Shown: positions 25,291 to 38,863, numbered from the stretch's first letter. The stretch: DNA of 64,000 nt from Labia minor (GCA_963082975.1 OY720346.1:41877787-41941786), one strand, 5' to 3'. Notes: a model not told the origin generated them from the letters alone. Translations and numbers: made by a program.

Positions 25291-25728
25291 GAGACATCCA
25301 TAAAACAAATAATACATATTAATAAACTAACAAATAATAATCTTTTACCAATTAATATTAACTGAATATTTAAATGAAAAGCCTTCCACTAATACAGCAT
25401 TTTGATGTGAGATTATCTTTCCCCCAATACCCTTCTTTTAACATGGATGTGACAGAAATTAAATCATCATACGACTTATAATGCAAAAATCACAACAATT
25501 TTATACTCGGAAAAAGAAAATATATATCAAAAAAAAATAAATTTTCTTATTAAAAAAATAATAATAATGTGTATTTTTAAAAAAGAAGAGGTTGTGGGGG
25601 GAAAAAGAGGATCATAATCATATTCTAGGATATTTTAAGAAAATTATTTACAACTAAAAATTATTAATTTTATTAGGCATCACAGATATACATTTCCTTT
25701 CAATGAACAGAAAAAACAGTTTTGTTAT

Positions 25729-27026
25729 TTATTCACACAATTTTGTTCCTTGGTTACATTTCGTTCCAGCTGGACAGGCGCTGCAAGGAGATCCTATTTT
25801 GTACATTGCCCTTCCTTTATAATTACCACTTGGTCCATAATTACATGCATAAGTTTTATCAAACCAATTATTCGCCTATAATAATTAAAAGAAATTTTAC
25901 AAACTGATTTATATCATTTTATTAATACTTCAAAGGTTAAATATTTAAAAATTGAAAATTTTAATTATGGATTCTACTTACGCTAATGGTATGAATATAT
26001 CCACAACCAATTTGATAAGTATCTGCCCAAGCCATTTGAGAATAATGGCCATATTTACTTTGAAACCTATTGATAAATAATTGATTTTTTTTTATACTTA
26101 AAATAATTTTTTATTGTTATATATATATGAGATAGATAATTTTCTTTACTTGAACGAGCCGATATTATTTTTGGAAAAATTTACAACTTCATTCCACCAT
26201 GAAGTTGAAGCACCTTTAAAATCAGGATCATTGCCTCGGTTATTTGAAGAAGAAAACTTGTGTACATTTTGACCAATCGATACATCTGATTGAGATAAAA
26301 ATTATTAAAGTTTTTTAATAAATTATATATGAATATATATGGTGAAATTTATATTCATTCACTTTATATTTTTAATTGAATTAATTTATAATATTTAAAT
26401 AAGAGATAATGTACCTGTATTTCTGCAAGAATCATGTCCAAATACACATTGGTCCGCCCATCTTTGTGCAATTGTAGCTAATTCAGCATTCCATTCCTAA
26501 AAACAATCAATTAATTTCATCAGAAAATAAAATTAATAAATTTAAAAATATAATATAATTTAAACTAAATATTAATAAAATTATTATTGTAAGGATAGTA
26601 AAAATTATATTGACCATTTTTCGCATATTTTGAGCACTAGGTTGACCACCACCGACACCCCGAGTTTCTTTTCCTTGAGCCAATTTGGATCGTAGATCAT
26701 TGTGGGCATCTAAAATGACCTGAATATCATTTTGATTAACTCCTCTATATAAAATTTTATTGCATCTACCGAGACTATTAACCTAATAAAATAAATAAAT
26801 AAATATTTTGTAAATATTAATTTATAATACATTTTAAATTTAATACAATTGAATTGAAATTTGTACTACTTACTCCTGGATATATGCACTTGGTATGATC
26901 TTTACATACACTACAATAATCCCGACAATCAATTAAAGTTGGTAAAATAATTAGTATGCATGCATATAAAATCTTCATCTGAAATAAATTCGATTTAAAT
27001 TATAATAATTTTTACTATAACAATTT

Positions 27027-27062
<36 letters not shown>

Positions 27063-28284
27063 TCTTTAAAAGAAAATCTGATAATTGTACTTATACATGT
27101 ATGTAAGTAGAGGGTTATTTTATTCTTTAATTTTTATTTCCCGTTTCCCTGGAAAAAACGAAACATTTCCCCCGGGAAAAAAAGCAAATTATTTTTCATG
27201 CTGATTATGATGCCGTTACCGAAATATTTGTTTGTTAACTGAAATAGTCGTAATAAATATAAAATACAAGTGTACATACATACATTTGTCTTTTGTTATA
27301 ATTTTTTTTTCTTTTTCTTTCTTACTCTCTCTTTAATTTTGCTTTAAAATTTTTCTATTTTTTGAGTTTTTTTACAGTGAACTCTGGTAGACGGCAATTG
27401 CCAAATTATTTTGTATTTAAATTTTTTACATATATAGTTATATATCTGCACGTGTAATAGAAAATGTCATACCTTTAACTGTCAATCAACTTTTAGGCTT
27501 AAAATTCGATTTCACAAGCTTGGGTCTGTTTTAATTCCCATCCCATATCCCTAGATAAGCGTTCTATATAAAAAATAGCAAAAACATCCAAATCATACAC
27601 TCAGAGTATCAGTTTTCCATCTTTTTAGATATATACAGTAAAGAAAAACCAAAATAAGAAAAACAAAATTTTTTGAATTAAATTTATTTTATTTTTTTGC
27701 AAAAACAACATTTATTTAACTTTTTAGTAAAATTTTTACAATTTCCACCTCAAATTTAGTATTTTTTTAAATTTCCCGTTTCCCGGGAACGAAAATAATC
27801 CGGGAAAAATTACCCTCTATATGTAAGTATATATAAATTAAAGTTTTGAAAGAATTTTTATCATTCTCATGAAAATATAACCAATCAGTTGGGCATTAGT
27901 CAGGATTTTATATGAGAGTGTTTCAGTGAGTGGGTGAGGTTTTAGCACATCTTTTTATGATGATGACACTATAAACTTACATTAAGACAAATTTATAAAC
28001 AAATATGTAAAAAGACAAAATAAATTTTCGAATTATAGTTTATTCCCGTTCGTAATGTTCAATTATTTAGTTACTATCACATTAGAAAATTTTAATATTC
28101 CTCCTTGGAATTAAAAGAAATATTTTTCCTAAATGTTAAAATTTATTTTTTTCAATAAATCATTTTAATTATTTTTTATAAATAACTGTTTATTTAATTC
28201 AACATCAAATTTTTTGTTAGTTAAGGATTATTCATTTACATGTCAAAATTTTTAATTAATCATACTCACCACAGAATTGTCCAT
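25729..28284 (-). CDS. CAP gene B: venom allergen 5-like secreted protein
   Basis: Exons (minus): 28284-28270, 26978-26874, 26782-26615, 26496-26415, 26285-26150, 26066-25982, 25875-25729. They total 738 nt, 245 residues, with all phases identical to gene A. Microexon MDNSV is joined to exon 2, which starts with its own ATG ([17 protein letters not shown] signal, then [12 protein letters not shown]). The CAP domain has [16 protein letters not shown] and CNYGPSGN, and the end is [10 protein letters not shown]...LCE. Exon 5 has WWNEV where A has WWDEV. Intron 1 holds a hAT-like element (27108-27819). Closest relative in the window is gene C. Secretion and venom or salivary use are family-based inference. 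No frameshift or stop is seen. Confidence 0.9.
27108..27819. mobile_element. non-autonomous hAT-like element in intron 1 of CAP gene B
   Basis: 712 bp with ends TAGAGGGTTATTTT and AAAAATTACCCTCTA (inverted, one indel/mismatch) and internal inverted CCCGTTTCCC(G)GG blocks. It is flanked by a perfect 8-bp duplication TATGTAAG (27100-27107, 27820-27827). The paralogous site in gene C (near 31403-31410) has a single TATGTAAG, a natural empty site that proves the insertion boundaries. Confidence 0.88.
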
Positions 28285-28889
28285 CACGAAATTGTTTTAA
28301 GAAATGAATTAAAGTATTTCAGGTGAAAGAGTTTTTAAATGAAACCTTATCAATTAAGAAAATTAAATATATTGAAAAATATAAATAATAAAATCGACAA
28401 ATTTTATCAGAAAAATTAATTGTTGATTTTGCTTATTAAATAAATTCCAAATAAATGCATTTATGATTAATTTGATATTTTTAGTATTCTCTTATCGTAC
28501 ATGTGTATATTATCCACATATATCTTTAAAATATCCTTAATCATTTAATCACATAGTATATTTGTTTTTCCTTATTTGTTAAGCTTAAAAAAATAATTAT
28601 GAGCAAATGAATTTCAAATAAAATAATTCAAGAGATTAGTTAGTTTGTCAATATTATTTATAATAAAAATTAAAATTTAAAGTAAATTTCTTGATATATT
28701 TCAATTTATAATAAATATTCATATTTTAATAGGGTTTTTAACTTGTTCAAATTCAAATCTTTACTATACTTTCCATATCGAATATTTCATATGATGAAAA
28801 TCTTTAGGTTGTTGTTTAGGCTCAATATTCTTAGGGACAGTGAGTTATTACTTTGGTCACATCAGTGAGTGATACCAGAATTAAAACTG

Positions 28890-29420
28890 GCAAAGGGTCT
28901 TATTATTATCGAAATTATAAAAATGTGGAGATCGGGAAGAAAAAGAATAAGTTGCTGTCCCAGAAAAACTTGAATGGAAGGCTTGGATTAGAGCTATGTA
29001 AAAGAGGAACCTAAGCGAAGGAGATTACCGGGGTAAAAGCAAATGGAGGTTGGGATGAGGTAGATGGCAATAAGTCTGTAAATTTAAAACACTATATATA
29101 TAAATATATAAGAATGTATAAAGTTATATTTTGTCGTTCTTATTACAATGGATGTAATGTAGAGTTAAAATACCATAGATTGAAATAATATTAATGTAGA
29201 ATATTGTATAACAAAGAATCTCATGACCTAGGTGAATTTCAAACCACAGTTAGAATTACAAAATGAAAAAGAGTCAAATTGGTGGGACACGTCGATGATG
29301 AAATATTGGCGATAAGCTTTTTTAAGAGAAGAACAATTGGGCTGGGTGAATCAAGGAAGTGATGGGCAGACAAAATGTAAGAATACATGAGAGAATTAGA
29401 ATAATATAATACTTATTGGA
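28890..29420 (+). pseudogene. non-LTR retrotransposon debris between genes B and C
   Basis: 28910-29085 reads with breaks as a GRKK-NKLLSQ...NLNGR...ANGGWDEV type C-terminus of LINE ORF2. 29270-29400 reads VGHVDDEI...RRTIGLGESRK..WADKM, another typical LINE terminal motif. Both are degenerate. Confidence 0.55.
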
Positions 29421-29942
29421 GAAATGTTCTTGGCATTCATTATTCTTTACAATTTTCCAGCTATTCCTATCCTAAAAGCAAACCATCTCCATACATTTCC
29501 AATTCTCTCCCCAGCAATTTGATATCTACTTTTATATTTACTTAACGGACTTTTCAACATAAATTAATTTATTACTTATTTGAACTACGTGATCTATTCA
29601 TTTATAATTCTAATTATGAAATAATAAAATAAATAATAATTAAAAAATTAGACTTCTACAAATTGACTGATGATTTTTTCTAAATCATTAACTTGAAAAC
29701 AGATTTAAATTAGATATCCTTATCTTTTACCGATTTATATTAACTGAAAAATCTTACATATTATATTATTCAACAAATACAAAAAATTTATAATCTCAGG
29801 AGGATCATAATCATATTCTAGGATTATTTAAGAAAGATATTTAAATCTAAAAATTATAATCTTTTATTAGGCATCAAAGATATACATTCCCTTTCAATGC
29901 ACAGAAACACATTTGTTATTTGTTGTGATTTGGATTTCTGGT

Positions 29943-32900
29943 TTATTCACACAATTTTGTTCCTTGGTTGCATCTCGTTCCAGCTGGACAGGCGCTGCAT
30001 GGAGATCCTATTTTGTACATTGCCCTTCCTTTATAATTACCACTTGGTCCATAATTACATCCATAAGTTTTATCAAACCAATTATTCGCCTATAATAATT
30101 AAAAGAAAATTTATAAATTGATTTATATCAGTTTATTAATACTTCAAAGGTTAAATATTTAAAAATTGAAAATTTTAATTATGGATTCTACTTACGCTAA
30201 TGGTATGAATATATCCACAACCAATTTGATAAGTATCTGCCCAAGCCATTTGAGAATAGTGGCCATATTTACTTTGAAACCTATTGATAAATAATTGATT
30301 TTTTTTTATTTTATTTATACTAAATATAATTTTTTATTATTATAAATATATGAAATAGATAATTTTCTTTACGTGAACGGGTCTATATCATTTTTGGAAA
30401 AATTTACAACTTCATTCCACCATGAAGTTGAAGCCCCTTTAAAATCAGGATCATTGCCTCGGTTATTTGAAGAAGAAAACTTGTACATATTTTGGCCAAT
30501 CCATACATCTGATTGAGATAAAAATTATTAAAGTTTTTTAATAAATTATATATGAGTATGAATGGTGAAATTTATATTCATTCACTTTATATTTTTAATT
30601 GAATTAATTTTTAATATTTAAATAATATTGACACACACACACACACAGTTTCTAAATTTTTCAAAACAATAAATCTTAAATAAGAGATCTCTTACTTAAT
30701 ATCGATTTTTTTCCATTAATGAATAATGTACCTGTATTTCTGCAAGAATCATGTCCAAATACACATTGGTCCACCCATCTTTGTGCAATTGTAGCTAATT
30801 CAGCATTCCATTCCTAAAAACAACCAATTAATTTCATCAGAAAATAAAATTAATAAATTTAAAAATATAATATAATTTAAACTAAATATTAATAAAATTA
30901 TTATTGTAAGGATAGTAAAAATTATATTGACCATTTTTCGCATATTTTGAGCACTAGGTTGACAACCACCGACACCCCGAGTCTCTTTTCCTTGAGCCAA
31001 TTTGGACCGTAGATTATTGTGGGCATCTAAAATGACCTGAATATCATTTTGATTAACACCTCTATATAAAATTTTATTGCATTTTCCGAGACTATTAACC
31101 TAATAAAATAAATAAATAAATATTTTGTAAATATTAATTTATAATACATTTTAAATTAAATACAATTGAATAGAAATTTGTACTACTTACTCCTGGATAT
31201 ATGCACATGGTATGATCTTTACATACACTACAATAATCCCGGCAATCAATTAAAGTTGGTAAAATAATTAGGATGCATGCATATAAAATCTTCATCTGAA
31301 ATAAATTCCATTTTAATTATAAAACTTTACTATTACAATTACTATATATATATATATATATATATACTCTTTAAAAGAATATCTGATAATATTACTTAAA
31401 CATGTATGTAAGTATATATAAATTAAAATTTTGAAAGTATTTTTATCATCCTCGCACACATAAAAAGATAACCAATCATTTAGGCATTAGTCAGGAATTT
31501 CAGTTTTGATCAATTAATTTCTTCCAAATCTTCAATGAGTTTGTAACTAGAACTCTATGCCGGTTTACCCACTAGTAACACAAGAAGTTAAAATCTTTCC
31601 AAGTAAAAAATTATAATATTTTTTACATATCTTTTTCGAACGTATAGGACTAGGTCGTCCAGATTATGATTATAATTTATATATAAAAATTTACAAAATA
31701 TATTTTCATATAATTTATGAATATTATTTTTTTTGTTTAATCTATTTAAAAATAAAGAAAAATTTTCAAAATTCTTCTATTTTTATTTTTAAAAATTTCA
31801 AATACGTAGTAGGAAACAAAAATAATTGCATATACAATATCAGTGCCCCAAACGAACTTAATTTGCCACTACTTGAAGTCGTGTATTGTCATAAATTTTT
31901 TACCAATATGCACTTTATTTCATCTAATATCAGACATATATGTTATCTTCTTTTTTCATCTTCACAATTATAAAAGTTATGACTTAGTTAAGGAGAGCCA
32001 TTCACATTGATACCAAAGCGGAATATTCATGACCTTAAAGTCTTGCTGTGCATATGGTGGGATCAGCAAGGTGTTTTGTATTACTAGCTGATAAAACCCC
32101 GCTTGAAACTGTAACTGAAGATGTCTACCGTCAACTAAACAAATTGATGACGATCAGCATTAGTGAGTAACAGAGGCAAAAGTCATCCTATTGCAAGACA
32201 ACGCTCGGCGACATGTTGCAAGAGTTGTGAAGGATACTCTTGCAACTCGAATGGGATGTTTTACCGCACTCAAAGTACTCACCAGACATTTCGCCTTCAG
32301 ATTAACAATTGTTCATATCGATGCGGTCGGACTTGGCTTGCACACGGTTTCGATATTCTGAAGAAGTGCGAAAATGGATTGATGATTGGATCGCTGCCAA
32401 ACCAACATCGTTCTTTAGACACTTTATCGCCATGTTGCAAGAAAGATGGGTAAAAAGTTGAAGAAAGAAATAGAAAATATTTTGAATTTTACCAATTTTC
32501 TGAATAAATGCCAATTTAAAGTCAAACAATAATCACAATAAATGCAAGAACCTAATTAATAAAATTTCCGAATTATATTTTATTCGCATCTTATCTTATT
32601 ATGCTAGCTAAAATTGTATATATCTATCTTTCTATATATATTGGTTCTCAAAAACCGCTCTAACGATTTTTTTCAAATTTACACTAGATATAGTATTTAT
32701 AAAGAAAAATTAAGTTTTATTGATGATATCTCTTGAAACATTCAGCTTCATTATTAATTTCTTAATTGAAAATTATATATGGAAAACGTCAAAATTGGCC
32801 TCCATTTTTATTTGTATTAATATTTTTTTTTATTTAAAATATTTTAAAATTTATTATTTAATTTCGAAATAAAATTAAAAATATTTATTTTTAATAAAAT

Positions 32901-35310
32901 ATATATAGATATTTATTAATCTCTCTCAAAAAAAAAAAAATAAAATAAAAAACATCAAATCTGCCTGCTAAGACAGTAAAAAAATGACAATTTTTTATCT
33001 AAACATATATAGTACAGTGGCTAGAGAGATGTTTTAACGAGTGGATTTCGTCGGTTCGAAACTCTCCGGGTGAATCGTTATTTAAAAATGAAAATGAAAA
33101 TAATGAATTTGTTATTTTTTTTCTTTTTATCTATTGTTTACATTTTAATAAATTACTATTTTATATTTATTTATTCATTGTTCTTTTATTAAATTTAATA
33201 TTTATTAATATTATTTATTATTAATTTATATATTGATGACATCACAAATGACATTTATATTGAAATTTGACTCCCGCCTTTTTTTAAAGAATATTGTATT
33301 AATATTTTTTTTATATTTAAAATATTTTAAAATTTTTTATTTAATTTCGAAATAAAATTAAAAATATATATTTTTTTTATATTTAAAATATTTTAAAATT
33401 TTTTATTTAATTTCGAAATAAAATTAAAAATATATATTTTAATAATATTTTATAATTATAAATTACGATATATATTTATCAATAATAATGAATTTTTTTT
33501 TTTAACTTAATTACAGAGCCGAGGCTCGGGGTCCCGGTATGATCTTAATATATTGTGAGAATTAGATAAATAATGTAGAGAGAAAAAAATATTTAAAAAT
33601 AGATATTTATTTAAATGAAATAAAATTATTTAATTTACAGAATGAAAATGTCTATAATAATGTCTAAACATTTTTTCTTTATAATTTTACATTATAATAA
33701 TACTAATTACAGTAGTTATAATATATGGGGAATTTTCAACTTTGACTGCCGATTTGACCATGTTCCCAAACGAATTTTAAAAAAACCAAGACCACTTTAC
33801 ATTTACACATTTTAAGCTCTAATCGAATCCAAAATCAAAATTTAAAAAATCGAAAAACAAACTCACAGATATATAGATTTTATAAATGAACATTTATACA
33901 ATTTATTTTAATTAATTTGAAACATTTTAGGAAACAAATTTTTAATGGGTCATTTTTAGAAATCCCATTTAACAATTATAATAAATAATTAAAAAATTGT
34001 AAAATTTTTAAAGTATATAAAAATAAATTGTATAAATTGGTTAAAGGGTCGAGTGATAGTTCGGTGTCCCAGGTATATATTTTATATTAACACGCCTACT
34101 TTTCTGTATAATAAAGATATAAAGAATCATATTTTAATTTTTATATAACCAAGAAATCATTTTTTCACTTAAAATATAGTTGTAAAGCCCAAATCTCCGA
34201 TCCATATAACATCATCGACTGGGCCGCTACCAAAAGGAGTCTTCTCTTGCTCTGACTAGGGCCACCGGTATTTGCCATTAGTCTCGAAAAAATAATATTA
34301 AATTTTATATAAATTTATAAATTAGAATATTTGAATTTGTTTAAATTTTAACACATGTAATCAATCATATGCATAAAGAATAGAAAATTTTGAAAATCAA
34401 CTTGGTATTAAATTCAGAAAAAAAAAATACTCATATATAGAATATATAGACTATTCGAATATAATTGAAACTCTTTCTCTCCCTCTATTTTAAATTTGAA
34501 AAAACGGAGTGTTAAGAAATTAAGATTCCTTATACAACATGGATGGTTAAATGAATTGGGCTCCCTACCTCCCTGAGAAATTCACATTAAAAATGTTTAT
34601 AATATTTTAGTTTATTAAATCAAACTATTATTTTTTTATTTCAATATTTTTAATGTTAATACAATAATTTTTATTTTATAATCTATAAAATAATTTAATT
34701 ATTTTTAAAAACAACGGTCTTCAATTACAATTTTTTTACTCTCTACTGACTGTTCATTTCATAACTGAAAATAGTGTCGAATAGAAATAGACGATATTAC
34801 TTGGATTAATCTTATTATGCTAGCTAAAATTGTTTGTTTGTATTATTGAGGACCCCAGTTCAATTCATTTTAATCAGATTGATGCAATGATGCAACATTT
34901 AATAATTGTAATAAATAATTAATTGTAGATTAATATTTTTTAAAGGGTCGAGCGACAGCTCGGTGTCCCAGGTATTAATATTACCAGCCAAACCCAATAA
35001 TAATGAATCATTTTTTTTAACTTAAGTACCGAGCCGAGGCTCGGGGTCCCGGTACTTCGTTATTATTAGAATAGAATTACATTAGAAAATGTTAATAATT
35101 CTCCTTGGAATTAAAATAAATATTTTTCAAAACAGTTCTGAGATATTTTTTTAATAAATTATCTTAAATATACAAAATATAATAAGAGGAAAATTATTTT
35201 TATATAAATAAATGTTTATTTAATTCAACATCAAATTTTTTGTTAGTTAAGGATTATAGATTTACATGTCAAAATTTTTAATTAATCATACTCACCACAG
35301 AATTGTCCAT
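29943..35310 (-). CDS. CAP gene C: venom allergen 5-like secreted protein
   Basis: Exons (minus): 35310-35296, 31295-31191, 31099-30932, 30813-30732, 30508-30373, 30280-30196, 30089-29943. They total 738 nt, 245 residues. Microexon MDNSV is identical in protein to gene B. Signal [17 protein letters not shown] is followed by [12 protein letters not shown]. The CAP domain has GHYSQMAW and CNYGPSGN, and the end is [10 protein letters not shown]...LCE. In exon 3, where paralogs have [11 protein letters not shown], gene C has [11 protein letters not shown], adding an odd-numbered Cys. Exon 5 ends ...PF-Thr where A and B have Lys. Intron 1 (about 4 kb) is swollen by a mariner remnant, an R3 repeat and other debris. 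Intron 4 has a short (CA)n. The reading frame is intact, so it is probably functional. Assignment of the distant exon 1 is supported by sequence shared with the gene B exon 1 neighbourhood. Confidence 0.88.
31990..32530 (+). pseudogene. mariner transposase fragment in intron 1 of CAP gene C
   Basis: Read in three frames it gives [14 protein letters not shown], then [19 protein letters not shown], then [19 protein letters not shown] and [18 protein letters not shown], successive landmarks of mariner transposase. Frameshifts break it. Inverted ends not found. Confidence 0.75.
32590..33541 (+). repeat. interspersed repeat R3 with tRNA-like promoter boxes and hairpin end
   Basis: Starts near TTATTATGCTAGCTAAAATTG. 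At 33010-33080 it has a tRNA-like segment (AGTGGCTAGAGAG as A-box-like, GGTTCGAAACTC as B-box). It ends at 33516-33541 with ACCGAGCCGAGGCTCGGGGTC, a CCGAG/CTCGG hairpin. Internal tandem copy of an AAATATTTTAAAATT block at 33305 and 33380. A reverse copy lies at 42900-43520, and shorter ones at 34806-35055 and 41930-42150. It could be a SINE or a Helitron carrying a tRNA-derived piece. Confidence 0.65.
34030..34080 (+). repeat. solo hairpin end of the R3-type repeat
   Basis: AAAGGGTCGAGTGATAGTTCGG followed by TGTCCCAGGTA matches the alternative R3 terminus at 34940-34970 (GTCGAGCGACAGCTCGGTGTC). Confidence 0.6.
34187..34290 (-). pseudogene. non-LTR reverse transcriptase scrap
   Basis: On the minus strand it reads [20 protein letters not shown] followed by [15 protein letters not shown], the conserved tail of Jockey/R1-type reverse transcriptases (GGP...R R LL...V..LLYG..IW). 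About 100 bp only. Confidence 0.75.
34806..35055 (+). repeat. short R3 copy with both hairpin termini
   Basis: From CTTATTATGCTAGC (34808) through GTCGAGCGACAGCTCGGTGTC (34946-34966) to ACCGAGCCGAGGCTCGGGGTC (35029-35049). The two hairpins, CGAGC/GCTCG and CCGAG/CTCGG, are about 80 bp apart. Confidence 0.65.
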
Positions 35311-36060
35311 CACGAAATTGTTTTAAGAAATGAATTAAAGTATCTCAGGTGAAAGAGTTTTTAAATGAAACCTTATCAATTAAGAAAATTAATTATATTG
35401 AAAAATATAAATAATAATATCGACAAATTTTATCAGAAAATTAATATTATTGTGATCTTGCTTATTAAATAAATCCTAAATATAATGTATTTATGATTAA
35501 TTTGATATTTTTAGTTCTCTTATCAAACTTAGGTATATTATCCACATATATCTTTAAAATATCCTTAATCATTTAATCACGTATTATAATTGTTTTTCCT
35601 TATTAGTTAAGCTTAAAAAAATAATTTATGAGCAAATGAATTTCAAATAAAATAATACAAGAGATTAGTTTGTCAATATTATTTATAATAAAATTTAAAG
35701 TAAATTTCTTGATATATCTCAATTTATAATAAATATCCATATTTTAATCAAATTTTTAACCTTAACATTTAACTTATTCAAATTCGAATCTTTTTCTATA
35801 CTTTTCATATCGAATATTTCTTATGATAAAAATCTTTTGCTTGTTATTGAGGCTCAGTATTTTTTACATCTTAGGGTCATAGAGTTATTACTTTGGTCAC
35901 ATTAGTGAGTGATACCAGAAATAAAACTGGCAAAGGGTCTTATATCCCCACAATTATTATTGAAATGACCCTCACTGAAATTATATCATCGTAAATATTA
36001 TATTATTCAAAAAATACAAAATATTTATAATCACAGAAAAAAAATAATTTGTATTTTTAA

Positions 36061-36560
36061 AAAAGGAAAAGATGGTTTTGGACATTGATGGGATGGTTGA
36101 AAGTATCTGGGAGTCACTCTGACATCCAATACAAAGAGGTTGGAGGAAATTGAAAATAAAATTGGACTGGGAAAAAAAGAAGGCTGCTGAACCTGGTCAC
36201 TAGAAACACAAAGAAGATTATATACTTCTTGGTCTAGTCTATATTTATGGGGTCGAGACTTGGGAAATAAACAAAAGGGAATCACAAAGGCTCCATGCAC
36301 TTGAAATGGATTTCTGGAGGCAGAACTGTCAGTCTCGACGACGTCCGAAACGAGATGAAGCGGCTGCAATGATATGGTCATTTTATGATAATAGCAGAGG
36401 AAAAATGGCTTAAGGGTGTGTACTAGTAGGTTCACATAGATAAGAGGAAGCAGGGACGACCTCCGAGAATCTGATACCAGGACGTGTTGAGCGCGATGGT
36501 CTCACGGGTACTAAAGGAGACAGATTAGCTGACCAGGAGAGAGTTCGCGAAGCGGAGACA
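36061..36560 (+). pseudogene. duplicate non-LTR retrotransposon fragment downstream of gene D
   Basis: Same sequence as 24780-25290 with few differences (YGVETWEINKRESQRLHALE region about 36245-36330). The similarity continues past the retro fragment into the 3' flanks of genes B and D (25380-25720 and 36630-36990). A segmental duplication, not two insertions, therefore produced the pair. Confidence 0.75.
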
Positions 36561-37016
36561 TCAATAAAACAAATAATACATATTATTAAACTAACAAATA
36601 ATAATCTTTAACCAATTAATATTAACTGAATATTTAAATGAAAAACCTTCCACTAATACAGCATTTTGATGTGAGATTATCTCTCCCCCAATCCCCTTCT
36701 TTTAACATGGATGTGACTGAAATTAAATCATCATACGACTTATAATGCAAAAATCACAACAATTTTATACTCGGAAAAGGAAAATATATATCAAAAAAAA
36801 TAAATTTTCTTATTAAAAAAATAATAATATTCTGTATTTTTAAAAAATAAGGGGTTGTGGGGGGAAGAAGAGGATCATAATCATATTCTAGGATATTTTA
36901 AGAAAAATATTTACAACTAAAAATTATTAACTTTTATTAGGCATCACAGATATACATTTCCTTTCAATGAATAGAAACACAATGTTTTGTTATTTGTTGT
37001 GATTTGGATTTCTGGT

Positions 37017-38863
37017 TTATTCACACAATTTTGTTCCTTGGTTACATCTCGTTCCAGGTGGACAGGCGCTGCATGGAGATCCTATTTTGTACATTTCACT
37101 TCCTCCATAATTACCAGTTGGTCCATAATTACATGCATGATATTTAGTGTACCTATTGTTAACCTGTAATTAGAAAAAGTATAACTCACTATAAAAACTA
37201 GGAACAAAATTTGGAATTATTTTACGAGAAAGTAAATTCTTACAAAATAATGAATATATCCACACCCAATTTCATATGTATCAGCCCATGCCATTTGACT
37301 ATAATGACCATATATTTTAGAAAACCTAAAAATAGAAAATAATATATTCAATCATAGTGTTCATTCATTCATTTTAAAATAAATATTTAGAATGAGAAAT
37401 CAAATTTTTTTTAAAAAAAATTTACCTGTATCGTTGAATATTGTTTCTAGAGAAATAATCTACTTCATCCCAAAATTTAGTTATACCAGTACTAAAATCG
37501 GCTTGATTACCTTGGTTTGCTGAATTATACGAGATGTACAAATTTTGTCCAACTGATTTAGCTGAAATTAACAAATATTATTATTATTATTGTTTGATTT
37601 TGTTATTTATACCTATTTTATGTATATGTATAAATGATTCATCACTCAAATCTAATTACAATTATTTTTTCTTACATTCTGTATTTCTGCAAGAATCGTG
37701 ATCATAATGACATTGGTCTACCCATCTTTGAGCAATTGTAGCCAATTCGCTATTCCATCTCTACAAACAAACAAAATCTTTGTTATAATAAATAAAGATT
37801 TTTTTTTTGTAAAAAAAAGAAAAGAAAAAAAGTGATCAAAATTATTCAATCGCATTATAAAGACCATTTTGCGCATGTTTCTTGCACTCGGTTGACCACC
37901 ACCAACACCACGATTCTCTTGTCCTTTTGCCAGCCTAGATCGTAGTTGATTATGCTTTTGTAAAATAATATTAACATCATTTTGGTTCACACCTCTTGCA
38001 AGAATTCGATTACATTTTCCTAAAGAATTTATCTATAAATTTAACATAAATTTTAAAATAAATTTGTTTAATTGAATGGAATAATTTCAATAAAAGAAAT
38101 GTGTTCATCTTACCTGACGATATCTGCACATAGTATGATCTGAACATACCCTACAATAATTTTGAGCCTCTATAAGACATGGTAAAATGATTAGCAATAA
38201 TGCATAGAAAAATTTCATCTAAAAAATTATTAATTAATTTTTAAATTAATATATTAATTATTTTTTTCAAATTTATCAATTATATATATAATATGTACCT
38301 ATATATATATATATATATTAATTACCTATGAATATATTTATATACAGTAACGTACATTCTTTTTAAAATATAATATTTAAATGATATTTTTTTAAAATTT
38401 TCTATTATAACATTTATTTGATTATTCTGTTGAATAAAATTTTATCTACCTTTTTTAACTATGTAGGTATTTTAGATAAATAATTGTATTATTCATTTTA
38501 TTTTTCATAATTCTCCATTCTCTCATAAAATTTATTTATTTATTATTTAAATAATTTTATAAAAAAAAAACATGCATTATATTTTACATTAAATTATGCA
38601 ACTACAATACTAAAAATAATTAATATTAGTTACAATTTTTCATATATAAGACCCATTTATATTAAATACTAAAATTTCAAATTTTACAAAAAAAAAAAGA
38701 AAAAAATCTATTCTATACCTTTAATCGATTTAGAAACTTGGTAATAGCATTTTTTCCTAATTTATTTTTAACCCGCTATAGTCATCGGTGCTTCCAATTC
38801 AAAATGAAAAACAATTATAAAAATCAATAAAACAAAATAATTTCTTACCTCTAAATTGTTCAT
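37017..38863 (-). CDS. CAP gene D: venom allergen 5-like secreted protein
   Basis: Exons (minus): 38863-38849, 38218-38114, 38032-37865, 37760-37676, 37561-37426, 37325-37244, 37163-37017. They total 738 nt, 245 residues. Microexon MNNLE, then signal [17 protein letters not shown], then [12 protein letters not shown]. The CAP domain has KHNQLRSR, a WDEV segment, GHYSQMAW and CNYGPTGN, and the end is [10 protein letters not shown]...LCE. Compared with A-C, exon 4 is 3 nt longer and exon 6 is 3 nt shorter, so total length is the same. Gene E shares this pattern. It is the most compact copy with no transposon in its introns. A TATA-like run lies at 38911-38920. Gene D shares 3' flank with gene B. 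Confidence 0.92.

Noticed and set aside
29897..30121. Plus-strand ORF, and similar ones at 25722-25907 and 36987-37169
   Set aside because: They are antisense shadows of CAP exon 7. All splice and codon evidence supports the minus strand.
33010..33080. A functional tRNA gene
   Set aside because: A- and B-box-like motifs are present, but I cannot fold acceptor and anticodon stems, and the segment repeats within the R3 family. tRNA-derived repeat only.
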